DNA of 35,464 nt from Bacillota bacterium. GTDB lineage: Bacteria > Bacillota > Sulfobacillia > Symbiobacteriales > ZC4RG38. Under the pieces are notes generated by a model, which did not search any database, was not told where the DNA came from, and worked only from the letters and a program-made list of their open reading frames with translations. Location: positions 1-35,464 of the forward strand of contig JAKKUO010000020.1 in assembly GCA_021890795.1 (NCBI GenBank). Direction: 5' to 3'. The translations under genes and the position numbers were made by a program. Below, piece after piece: positions 8,197-15,300 of the stretch (its first letter is position 1; every line of letters starts with the position of its first letter).

Positions 8197-9300
8197 CTGC
8201 AGTTCGAACCGAGCCGCCGGTCCGGGGACCCGGGGCTCAGCCTGGCGGTCATCGCCCTCCTGTCCATCGGCGTGGTGATGGTCTTCAGCGCCAGCATGGC
8301 CCGGGCCGAGGACCAACTGGGGGATCCCTTCAGCTACCTCAAGCGGCAGGCCCTTTTCGTCGCCCTGGGGCTGGGGGTGATGTGGCTCACCTCCCGGGTG
8401 CCGTACAGCCAGTGGCGCCGGCTGGCCCGGCCGCTCCTTTTGGCCGGGTTGGCGCTGCTGGTCCTGGTGCTGATCCCCGGCATCGGCCAAGTTCGCAACG
8501 AGGCCCGGCGCTGGATCGGCTTCGGTCCTGCCAGCTTTCAGCCCTCGGAGTTCATGAAGTTTGCCATCGTGGTCTTCATGGCGGACTACCTGGCCGGGGT
8601 GCGGGACTTCCGCCGGCTCCGAACCCTCTTTCTCCCCGGGGCCGTGCTGGGGCTGGTCTTCGTGCTGATCATGCTCGAGCCGGACATGGGGACGGCTCTG
8701 GCCATTGCGGGCACGGTCTTCGTCCTCCTCTTCGCCGCCGGGGCGGAGCTCTGGCACCTGGGCGGGCTCTCCCTGGCGGGGGCGGCGGCGGCCACCTACT
8801 ACGCGTTCAGCGCCGAATACCGGCGGGATCGGATCCTGAACTTCCTCAACCCCGAGCGGGACCCCCTGGGATCGAGCTACCAGGTGCTCCAGGGGCTCTA
8901 CGCCCTGGCCTCGGGCCACCTCTTCGGCGTCGGGGTGGGACGCAGCCGGCAGAAGTTCTGGTACCTCCCGGAGCCCCACACCGACTACATCTTCGCGATC
9001 ATCGGGGAGGAACTGGGGTTCCTGGGCGCCCTGGTCACCCTGCTCCTCTTCCTGCTCTTCACCTGGCGGGGATACCGGACCGCTGCGGCCGCACCGGACC
9101 GGTTCGCCTCCCTTCTGGCCACCGGCATCACCACCATGATCGCCCTGCAGGCGGTGATGAACATCGCGGTGGTGACCGCCTCCATGCCGGCCACCGGCAT
9201 CCCCCTGCCCTTCATCAGCTACGGCGGATCCTCCCTCCTGGTCACCCTGGCCGGGGTCGGGATCCTCCTGGGGGTCAGCCGCTACCGGACTTACGGCTGA
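8197..9300 (+). CDS. ftsW: Septal peptidoglycan polymerase FtsW (SEDS family), CTG start proposed
   Basis: FtsW is the SEDS-family glycosyltransferase that polymerises lipid II at the septum with its class B PBP. The protein is rich in transmembrane helices and ends with the SEDS signature GIPLPFISYGGSSLL. The first canonical in-frame start (GTG 8272) would cut the first transmembrane helix in half. The frame is open upstream, and the codons from 8197 read LQFEPSRRSGDPGLSLAVIALLSIG in two parts (LQFEPSRRSGDPG, then the helix SLAVIALLSIGVVMVFSAS), a typical FtsW N-terminus. GAAAGGGGG lies 7 nt before CTG 8197, and no ATG, GTG or TTG occurs in frame between the mraY stop and 8272. With CTG the protein is 367 aa, the usual length. 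The gene identity is secure; the start is an inference. Confidence 0.93.
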   Translation: MQFEPSRRSGDPGLSLAVIALLSIGVVMVFSASMARAEDQLGDPFSYLKRQALFVALGLGVMWLTSRVPYSQWRRLARPLLLAGLALLVLVLIPGIGQVRNEARRWIGFGPASFQPSEFMKFAIVVFMADYLAGVRDFRRLRTLFLPGAVLGLVFVLIMLEPDMGTALAIAGTVFVLLFAAGAELWHLGGLSLAGAAAATYYAFSAEYRRDRILNFLNPERDPLGSSYQVLQGLYALASGHLFGVGVGRSRQKFWYLPEPHTDYIFAIIGEELGFLGALVTLLLFLLFTWRGYRTAAAAPDRFASLLATGITTMIALQAVMNIAVVTASMPATGIPLPFISYGGSSLLVTLAGVGILLGVSRYRTYG

Positions 9301-9328
9301 GACCCTGGAAGGAGGGCTGGCCTATCCG

Positions 9329-10447
9329 ATGCGTGTTCTCCTCACCGGGGGCGGGACCGGCGGACACGTCTACCCTGCCCTCGCCATCGCCGATGAGATC
9401 CGCAGGCTTGAGCCCGGCGCCCGGTTTCTCTTCGTGGGAACGGCCCAGGGCATTGAGGCCGACCTGGTCCCCCGGGCGGGGCTGCCCTTTGCCACCATCG
9501 CCGCGGGCGGGCTGGTGGGGACCTCCCTGGTCCAGCGGCTCCGGGGGGCCTTGAAGATGGCTGTCGGGGTCTGGCAGGCGGTCCGGCACCTGCGCCGGTT
9601 CCGCCCGGATGTCGTCCTGGCCACCGGCGGCTACGTCAGCGGGCCTGTGCTCCTGGCCGCCCGGTTCCTGGGGATTCCCTACGCCCTCTGGGAAGGGAAC
9701 GCCTTTCCCGGGGCCACGGTCCGGCTCTTCAGCCGCTGGGCCCGGGCGGTCTTCATCCCCTTCCCGGAGGCCGGGCGGCACTTCCCGCCCGGGGTGAAGC
9801 TCTTCCCTCTGGGCAATCCGGTGCGCCGGGAGGTGCTGGAAGCGGACCGGGAGGCGGCCCGGGCCGCCCTGGGCCTCGGGCCCGGGGACCGGCTGGTGCT
9901 GGTGGTGCCCGGGAGCATCGGCGCCCGGGGACTGAACCGGGCGATGGTGGAGGCGGCGCCCCGGCTCCTGGCCCGGCCGGAGGTGCGGATCCTCCACGTC
10001 ACCGGCGCCCGGCAGCACGGGGAGGTGATCGGCCTCTACCGGCAGGCCGGGATGGACCCGGAGGGGACCCCGGGGCTCATGGTGCGGCCTTACCTCCACG
10101 AGATGCCCCTGGCCCTCGCGGCGGCGGATCTGGCGGTCACCCGGGCCGGGGCCACCACCACTGCGGAGCTGGCGGTCCGGGGCCTGCCGGCGGTGGTGAT
10201 TCCCTTCCCCTACGCCACCCACAACCACCAGGAGTACAACGCCCGGGCCCTGGCCGACCGGGGCGGGGTGGTGATGATCCGGGAGGCGGAACTCAGCGGG
10301 ACGCGCCTCGCCGAGACCCTGCTGGAGCTCCTCGACAACCCGGACCGCCGGGCGGCCATGGCCCGGGCGCTCCGGGAGGTGGCTCGGGACCGGGCCGGGG
10401 AGGAGATCGCCGCCCAGGTCCTCGCTCTGGCCCGGAGCCGGCGGTAG
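9329..10447 (+). CDS. murG: UDP-GlcNAc:lipid I N-acetylglucosaminyltransferase
   Basis: MurG is a peripheral membrane GT-B glycosyltransferase that adds GlcNAc to lipid I at the inner face of the membrane, forming lipid II. The 372-aa protein starts with the lipid-binding glycine loop GGGTGGHVYP at residues 7-16. It has the second G-rich loop (PGSIGARGLN) and the C-terminal nucleotide-sugar site (TRAGATTTAEL ... PFPYATHNHQEYNA). The ATG at 9329 follows GGAAGGAGG. murC commonly follows murG but is absent here; murB comes next after a 119-nt gap. Confidence 0.96.
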   Translation: MRVLLTGGGTGGHVYPALAIADEIRRLEPGARFLFVGTAQGIEADLVPRAGLPFATIAAGGLVGTSLVQRLRGALKMAVGVWQAVRHLRRFRPDVVLATGGYVSGPVLLAARFLGIPYALWEGNAFPGATVRLFSRWARAVFIPFPEAGRHFPPGVKLFPLGNPVRREVLEADREAARAALGLGPGDRLVLVVPGSIGARGLNRAMVEAAPRLLARPEVRILHVTGARQHGEVIGLYRQAGMDPEGTPGLMVRPYLHEMPLALAAADLAVTRAGATTTAELAVRGLPAVVIPFPYATHNHQEYNARALADRGGVVMIREAELSGTRLAETLLELLDNPDRRAAMARALREVARDRAGEEIAAQVLALARSRR

Positions 10448-10566
10448 GGGCGGTCCCGGCCGGTGGACAAGCCTTGGCCGGCCATCCCTGGCATAGCATG
10501 AAACGCAGAGCGGTAATCTCACGGGATTCTGGCGCCCTGGGGCGCCCGGAAAGGGACGGAACAGCA

Positions 10567-11493
10567 GTGAAGTCACCGGTGGAAGCGGCCCTACGTAACA
10601 TAGTGCGGGACCCGGACCGGGTGCGCCCGCAGGAGCCCCTGGCGCCCCGCACCACCTTCCGTATCGGCGGCCCGGCGGAGTTTCTGGTCGAGGTCCATAC
10701 GATGGCGGAACTCCTCGGCGTGCTGGAGGTCGTGACGAAGTACGGGCTGCCGCTACACATCCTGGGCAACGGCTCCAACGTCCTCGTGCCCGATGAAGGG
10801 GTACCGGGGGTGGTGCTGATCCTCGGCGGCGAGCTTGCCGGCCGGCGGATCGAGGGGACCCGGGTGGTGGCCGGCGGCGGGTGCAACCTGCCCCGGCTGG
10901 CGGTGGAGGTCTCCCGGATGGGGCTTGGCGGGCTGCACTTCGCCTGCGCCATCCCCGGCACCGTGGGGGCCGGCCTGGTGATCAACGCCGGGGCCCACGG
11001 CGGGGAGATGAGCCAGGTGGTCGCCGAGGCCGAGGTGGTCTGGCCGGAGGACGGCCGGGTGCAGCGGCTCCGCCCGGAAGAGATCGGCTTTGGCTACCGG
11101 ACGACCAGGCTCCTGGGGACCTCCGCCGTCGTGACCGAGGTGGTCTTCGACCTGTACCCGGCGGACCGGGACGAACTGGCGGCCCGGATCAAAGAACTCC
11201 TGGAGCGGCGCAAGGCCACCCAGCCCCTGGGGCTGCCCAACGCTGGCAGCATCTTCCGGAACCCGCCGGGGGACTACGCCGGCCGGCTGATCGAGGCGGC
11301 CGGGTGCAAGGGTTGGCGGGTGGGCGACGCCCAGGTCTCGGAGAAGCACGCGAACTTTATCGTCAACCTGGGGCGGGCCACAGCCCGGGACGTCATTGCC
11401 CTGGCGCTTAAGGTCCGGGATGCGGTCGAAAGCCGGTTTGGGGTGCGCCTCGAGCCGGAGGTCCGGATCTGGGGGCCGAATCCTTTCCGGTAG
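10567..11493 (+). CDS. murB: UDP-N-acetylenolpyruvoylglucosamine reductase
   Basis: MurB is the FAD-dependent enzyme that reduces UDP-GlcNAc-enolpyruvate to UDP-MurNAc with NADPH. The FAD-binding motif GNGSN is at residues 67-71, the PGTVGAGLVINAGAHGGEM segment follows, and NAGSIFRNP at 225-233 carries the proton-donating Ser228. The Ser-containing, loop-lacking form is type II. The GTG at 10567 gives 308 aa, the common length, and has AAGGGACGGA 6 nt upstream. The in-frame TTG 10474 and ATG 10498 would add up to 31 residues unlike the family and have no ribosome binding site. Confidence 0.95.
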   Translation: MKSPVEAALRNIVRDPDRVRPQEPLAPRTTFRIGGPAEFLVEVHTMAELLGVLEVVTKYGLPLHILGNGSNVLVPDEGVPGVVLILGGELAGRRIEGTRVVAGGGCNLPRLAVEVSRMGLGGLHFACAIPGTVGAGLVINAGAHGGEMSQVVAEAEVVWPEDGRVQRLRPEEIGFGYRTTRLLGTSAVVTEVVFDLYPADRDELAARIKELLERRKATQPLGLPNAGSIFRNPPGDYAGRLIEAAGCKGWRVGDAQVSEKHANFIVNLGRATARDVIALALKVRDAVESRFGVRLEPEVRIWGPNPFR

Positions 11494-11531
11494 TCCCAGA
11501 CCGGGAAGGGTTCCGCCAATCCTGGGAGGTC

Positions 11532-12812
11532 ATGGCAGTGGAACAGGGCAGGGATCGGTTCCGGGTGACAGGCGGCCGCCGGCTCACCGGAACCGTGCGG
11601 ATCAGTGGGGCCAAGAACGCGGTGCTGCCCATCCTGGCAGCCGCCGTCCTCTGCCCCGAGGAGGTGGTGATCCGGGGGGTTCCGGCCATCCGGGACGTCC
11701 AGGTGATGCTGACCATCCTCCGGCGCCTGGGGGTCCGGGTGCGGGAGGAGGCAGGGCTTGACGGGCTCACCCTGGTCCTGGACCCCTCCGGCCTGTCGAC
11801 GGCGGAGGTACACGAGGAACTGACCCGGGAGATGCGCTCGTCTATCTTTCTGATGGGGCCGCTCCTGGGCCGGGTGGGCTGGGTGCGGATGGCCTACCCG
11901 GGAGGCTGTGCCATCGGGCCCCGGCCCATCGACCTGCACCTCCGGGGGCTGCAGGAACTGGGTGCGCACCTGGAAGAGAAGGGCGGATACATCGAAGCGA
12001 CGGCCACCCGGCTCCGTGGCCGGGAGATCTACCTCGACTTCCCTAGCGTCGGGGCGACGGAGAACCTGATGATGGCGGCGGTGCTCGCCGAGGGCACCAC
12101 CGTGATCCGGGGCGCCGCCCGGGAGCCGGAGATCGTCGACCTCCAGAGCTTCCTCTGCGCCATGGGAGCCCGGGTCCGGGGGGCCGGCCTGGACGTGATC
12201 CGGATCGAGGGGGTGCGGCGGCTCCACGGCGCGGAGCACACCGTCGCGCCGGACCGGATCGAGGCAGGTACTTTCATGGCCGCGGTGGCGGCAGCCGGCG
12301 GGGATGTCAAGCTGGAGAACGTCATCGCCGAGCACGTGGAGGCGCCGGCGGCCAAGCTCCGGGAGATGGGCGTCTGGGTGGAAGAGGAGGCGGACGGCTC
12401 TCTGCGGGTCCGCTCCCGGGGAGGGCTGCAGGCGTCGGACGTGAAGACCCTGCCGTACCCGGGGTTCCCGACGGACCTGCAGCCCCAGTTCATGGCGGTG
12501 GCTGCGGCGGCGATGGGGACGAGCGTCATCACCGAGACCATCTTTGAGAACCGGTTCCGGGTGGCCGAGGAACTCCGGCGCATGGGGGCCCAGATCAAGG
12601 TGGAAGGCCGGACCGCGGTGGTCAAGGGCGTGCCGCGGCTCTCCGGGGCGCCGGTGACCGCCCCGGCCCTCCGGGAGGGGATGGCCCTGGTCATCGCCGG
12701 GCTGGCCGCGGACGGGGTGACGGAGGTATGCGGGGCCCACCACGTGGACCGGGGCTACGAGCGGCTGGAAGAGAAACTCCGGGGGCTGGGGGCGGAAATC
12801 CTCCGGGTCTAG
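11532..12812 (+). CDS. murA: UDP-N-acetylglucosamine 1-carboxyvinyltransferase
   Basis: MurA transfers enolpyruvate from PEP to UDP-GlcNAc, the committed step of peptidoglycan synthesis. The 426-aa protein has Lys28-Asn29 in SGAKNAVLP, the PEP-binding Cys126 in YPGGCAIGPRPIDLHL (the residue attacked by fosfomycin; the Cys form is the sensitive type), and PYPGFPTDLQPQFMA in the second half. The ATG follows GGGAGGT. Its place between murB and ftsQ is common in Clostridia. A small hairpin (12818-12838) lies directly downstream. Confidence 0.97.
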   Translation: MAVEQGRDRFRVTGGRRLTGTVRISGAKNAVLPILAAAVLCPEEVVIRGVPAIRDVQVMLTILRRLGVRVREEAGLDGLTLVLDPSGLSTAEVHEELTREMRSSIFLMGPLLGRVGWVRMAYPGGCAIGPRPIDLHLRGLQELGAHLEEKGGYIEATATRLRGREIYLDFPSVGATENLMMAAVLAEGTTVIRGAAREPEIVDLQSFLCAMGARVRGAGLDVIRIEGVRRLHGAEHTVAPDRIEAGTFMAAVAAAGGDVKLENVIAEHVEAPAAKLREMGVWVEEEADGSLRVRSRGGLQASDVKTLPYPGFPTDLQPQFMAVAAAAMGTSVITETIFENRFRVAEELRRMGAQIKVEGRTAVVKGVPRLSGAPVTAPALREGMALVIAGLAADGVTEVCGAHHVDRGYERLEEKLRGLGAEILRV

Positions 12813-12817
12813 CGGTG

Positions 12818-12838
12818 AGGGCGGCGGCATGCCGCCCT
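12818..12838 (+). other. Hairpin between murA and ftsQ
   Basis: AGGGCGGC (12818-12825) pairs with GCCGCCCT (12831-12838) over a 5-nt loop. No T-run follows, so it is more likely an RNA-processing or attenuating hairpin than a full terminator. A second, weaker inverted repeat (TGCCTG / CAGGCA) follows before the ftsQ start. Confidence 0.45.
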
Positions 12839-12873
12839 TGCCTGGCCTGGTTGGACAGGCAGGGTGGTGAAGG

Positions 12874-13632
12874 GTGAGAGGCGAGGGCGACTCCCGGGTC
12901 CGCAAGGGGATGGCAGGGATTGTCCTCCTGGCGCTTCTGGGCCTTGGCCTTCTGGCCGGGTACGCGGCGCTCTACACGGGGTACTTCCGGTACCAGGGGC
13001 TGGAGCTGGTGGGTGCCTCCCGGATCACGCCGGCGGAGGTGGAGCAGATCCTGGGCCTCCGAAAGGGGGAGCCCCGGTGGCGCTACCCGGTGGCGGTCCT
13101 GCGCCGGGAACTGCTGCGGTTGGAGCCCTGGGTAAAGGAGGCTGAGGTGACCTGGCAGGGGGGCCTTCTGCGGATCGCGGTGACCGAGCGCCGGCCGGTG
13201 GCCCTCCTGCCCTACTACAACCTCTACGCGGTCCTCGATGCCGAGGGGGTCGTCCTGGATGCGGCGACCCTGGACGAGTACCGGCTCCCGGTGATCTCCG
13301 GGATCTCCCTCCCCCGGGCCCTCAGGGGGGAGCGGGTCCAGCATCCCGACCTCGCCGGGGCCCTGCGGGCGGCTGCCCTCCTGCCCCGGGAGGTGGCGGA
13401 CCAGGTGTCGGAGATCCACGTTACGCCCCTCGGGGAACTGGAGCTGATACTGGAGGGCCCGGTGACCGTCTTCCTGGGGCCCCCCCAGCGGCTGGAGGAG
13501 AAGCTCGCGACCCTGCCGGCCGTCTGGGAGGACGGCCTGCCGCTGCTGGAGGTGGCCCGGCGGCAGGGGTATGACCTGAACCTGGTCAACCCCGACCGAC
13601 CGACCTTCCAGCCCTGGTCATCGGGCCGCTGA
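12874..13632 (+). CDS. ftsQ: Cell division protein FtsQ/DivIB
   Basis: A bitopic divisome protein that bridges FtsL/DivIC and the septal synthase. The 252-aa product has a short cytoplasmic part, a transmembrane helix at about 12-34, a POTRA domain (about 40-110; YFRYQGLELVGASRITPAEVEQ is its first strand and helix, given here in words: aromatic-rich strand then RITPAEVEQILGL), and the beta domain with VTERRPVALLPY and the LDAEGVVLD motif. The GTG start at 12874 follows AGGGTGGTGAAGG. This is the last gene of the wall-synthesis run; the next gene has its own promoter. Confidence 0.9.
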   Translation: MRGEGDSRVRKGMAGIVLLALLGLGLLAGYAALYTGYFRYQGLELVGASRITPAEVEQILGLRKGEPRWRYPVAVLRRELLRLEPWVKEAEVTWQGGLLRIAVTERRPVALLPYYNLYAVLDAEGVVLDAATLDEYRLPVISGISLPRALRGERVQHPDLAGALRAAALLPREVADQVSEIHVTPLGELELILEGPVTVFLGPPQRLEEKLATLPAVWEDGLPLLEVARRQGYDLNLVNPDRPTFQPWSSGR

Positions 13633-13806
13633 ACCCCGGGCCGGGGAACCGGCTCCTTCAGGCCTTTGGGGTGCCCGGCCGCGCCCGGGGGGCTGCGGCA
13701 GGGCCCGGATGCGAGGGAAGGACCCCAATCGCCGCGGCGGCCTGGGGGCGGCTTTTGGCTGCTGCCGCAGCAGCCGGGCGGGCAGGTGGTCCGGCAGGGG
13801 GCGTGC
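13633..13806. other. Intergenic region upstream of the DUF881 promoter
   Basis: No convincing gene. The in-frame extension of the downstream DUF881 frame runs back to 13666, but its translation is low-complexity and has no ribosome binding site. A GC-rich inverted repeat (CCCCGGGCCGGGG) lies just after the ftsQ stop, without a T-run. Confidence 0.5.
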
Positions 13807-13812
13807 TATAAT
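13804..13812 (+). promoter_or_regulatory. Extended -10 promoter for DUF881-sbp
   Basis: TGCTATAAT is a perfect extended -10 element (TG at 13804-13805, TATAAT at 13807-13812), followed at once by GGGGG. No good -35 hexamer lies 16-18 bp upstream, as is usual for extended -10 promoters. It would give a leader of about 40 nt before the DUF881 start. Confidence 0.7.
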
Positions 13813-13857
13813 GGGGGCAGTCCTGGCCCTACTGGGCCAGAAGGGGTGAGCGGAGGG

Positions 13858-14565
13858 GTGAAGCGCAGCGCTTACTGGCCCCTGGCCCTGGTGACCGTCG
13901 TGCTGGGGTTCATGCTGGCGATGCAGTTGAAGGTACAGGAGCGGGTGGCGGCCCAGAACGTCTCGGTGCAGCGCGCCGAGGACCTCACCGCCCAGCTCCG
14001 GCAGGTGGAGCAGGAGCGGGAGGCCCTGGCCAAGGAGGTAGAAACCCTCCGGCAGCAGGTGGCCGACCTCACGAGCCAGCAGGCGGTCTACACCGGCCTG
14101 GCCGAGCAGTTGGAAGAGCTCCGGGCCGCCGCGGGGCTGACGGCGCTGAAGGGTCCCGGGGTGCGGGTGGTCCTGGATGATTCCGACCGGCCCTGGCGCC
14201 CGGGGGAGAACCCGAACGCTTTCATCATCCACGACGAGGACATCCTGCGGGTGGTCAACGAACTCCGGGCCAGCGGCGCCGAGGCCATTGCCGTCAACGG
14301 GCAGCGGCTGACGGGCCGGTCCGAGATCCGCTGCGTCGGCCCGGTGGTGATGGTCAACGGGGTCCGGACCACCACCCCGGTGGAGATCCTGGCCCTGGGG
14401 GATCCCCACAACCTGGAGCAGGGGCTGCGGCTCCGGGGCGGTGTGGTGGACCTCCTGACCATGTACAGCATCCGTGTGACCATCGAGCGCAAGCCGGAAC
14501 TGGTCATCCCTCCGTACAAAGGGAGCCTGCAGTTCGAGTACGGCAAGCCCGTGGTGAACCCCTGA
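13858..14565 (+). CDS. DUF881 (YlxW/YlxX-like) membrane protein
   Basis: A 235-aa protein with one N-terminal transmembrane helix (about residues 6-22), a coiled coil (about 30-85) and a conserved extracellular DUF881 domain. The domain signatures are GVRVVLDDS, the NAFIIHDEDILRVVNELRA stretch, EAIAVNGQRL and EIRCVGPVVMVNG. In Firmicutes such genes sit between divIB and ftsA, as here; the function is not established, though a link with division or sporulation is suspected from position. The GTG at 13858 begins the basic segment KRSAYW before the helix. GTG 13846 is a four-codon-longer alternative. Ribosome binding sequences AAGGGG and GGAGG are both upstream at less than ideal spacing. Confidence 0.85.
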   Translation: MKRSAYWPLALVTVVLGFMLAMQLKVQERVAAQNVSVQRAEDLTAQLRQVEQEREALAKEVETLRQQVADLTSQQAVYTGLAEQLEELRAAAGLTALKGPGVRVVLDDSDRPWRPGENPNAFIIHDEDILRVVNELRASGAEAIAVNGQRLTGRSEIRCVGPVVMVNGVRTTTPVEILALGDPHNLEQGLRLRGGVVDLLTMYSIRVTIERKPELVIPPYKGSLQFEYGKPVVNP

Positions 14566-14602
14566 TCCGATCCTGACAGGCCGGGAATCCGACCCTGACA
14601 GG
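14565..14602 (+). repeat. Direct repeat with CCTGACAGG palindromes
   Basis: ATCCGATCCTGACAGG (14565-14580) and ATCCGACCCTGACAGG (14587-14602) are two 16-bp copies with one mismatch, 22 bp apart (two helical turns). Each contains the odd palindrome CCTG-A-CAGG. They fill the gap between the DUF881 gene and sbp and resemble a paired operator. Confidence 0.7.
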
Positions 14603-14636
14603 TTGGGGTCGCACGGCCGGAAAGCAGGGATGATCC

Positions 14637-15074
14637 TTGAGGTGGATGGTGATTGCAGCCGTCGGTCTGTTGCTGGGGTTCGCGGCCGGCTTTGCCATGC
14701 CGCTGGTCCCCAGTGTGGCTTATGCCCGGTACCTGTCCATCGCGGTGCTGGCAAGCCTGGATTCTGCCCTGGGCGGCCTGCGGGCGAGCCTGGAGGGCAA
14801 GTACGACAGCGCGATCTTCGTGACGGGCTTCTTCACCAACATCTTCTTGGCGGCGGGCCTGATCTTCGTCGGCGACCGGCTGGGGGTGCGGGACCTGTAC
14901 CTCGCCGCCGTGGCAGGCATGGGGATCCGCCTCTTTCAGAATATGGGTATTATTCGTCGGTTGCTCTTCCAGCGGTGGGGGGTGATCCGGTCGGCGACAG
15001 GCCGGGAGGAGCCCGGCCCCTCGTCCACCGGCTCTCCCGAGGCTCCTTCCCCGCCCCAGCGGCCGGCGGGTTGA
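14637..15074 (+). CDS. sbp: Small basic protein Sbp family (DUF1290) membrane protein
   Basis: A 145-aa membrane protein with four predicted helices. The DUF1290 core is clear: GLLLGFAAGF, then VAYARYLSIAVLASLDSALGG, the EGKYDSAIFVTGFFTN segment, and GDRLGVRDLYLAAVAGMGIR. In Bacillus the equivalent gene (sbp) lies immediately before ftsA; the role is unknown. TTG at 14637 is chosen because AGGGA lies 6 nt upstream; ATG 14646 is possible. The C-terminal 40 residues are hydrophilic and proline-rich, a lineage-specific extension. A strong terminator follows 17 nt after the stop. Confidence 0.88.
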   Translation: MRWMVIAAVGLLLGFAAGFAMPLVPSVAYARYLSIAVLASLDSALGGLRASLEGKYDSAIFVTGFFTNIFLAAGLIFVGDRLGVRDLYLAAVAGMGIRLFQNMGIIRRLLFQRWGVIRSATGREEPGPSSTGSPEAPSPPQRPAG

Positions 15075-15091
15075 CCGCGTACACAACCCCA

Positions 15092-15128
15092 CCGCCTTCC
15101 GGCCAGTTCCGGAAGGCGGATTTTGTGT
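15092..15128 (+). terminator. Terminator after sbp
   Basis: A perfect 11-bp stem, CCGCCTTCCGG (15092-15102) with CCGGAAGGCGG (15109-15119), has a 6-nt loop and is followed by ATTTTGTGT. It closes the DUF881-sbp unit and separates it from ftsAZ. Confidence 0.9.
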
Positions 15129-15168
15129 CTGCTTCTAACCCCTCATCCTAGATTCTGTCAAGGCCGCG

Positions 15169-15197
15169 GCAGGATTCCCATTCACGGCGTTGAATTG
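15169..15197 (+). promoter_or_regulatory. Sigma-H-type promoter for ftsAZ
   Basis: GCAGGATTC (15169-15177), an 11-bp spacer and GTTGAATTG (15189-15197) match the sigma-H consensus (RnAGGAwww, N11-12, RnnGAATww) with one mismatch at the end of each element. In Bacillus subtilis the ftsAZ P2 promoter is sigma-H dependent, so the position is biologically expected. The ftsA start is about 100 nt downstream. Confidence 0.7.
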
Positions 15198-15300
15198 AAT
15201 AGGTTGACCCAGAAAGTGGCTCCCGAGGCTTCCCGGTCCCGAAGGTTCCAGCTTCTACCGGGCAAGCGCCTCTCCCGGAAGTGACAGGGAGGCCGGAACG

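Noticed and set aside
5448-8297. Open frame of 949 codons on the minus strand opposite murF-mraY
   Set aside because: It is the antisense shadow of well-identified Mur genes; its translation is rich in Gly, His and Arg and has no domain.
13666-13857. N-terminal extension of the DUF881 gene
   Set aside because: It spans the extended -10 promoter and gives low-complexity sequence; the family N-terminus and transmembrane helix begin at 13858.
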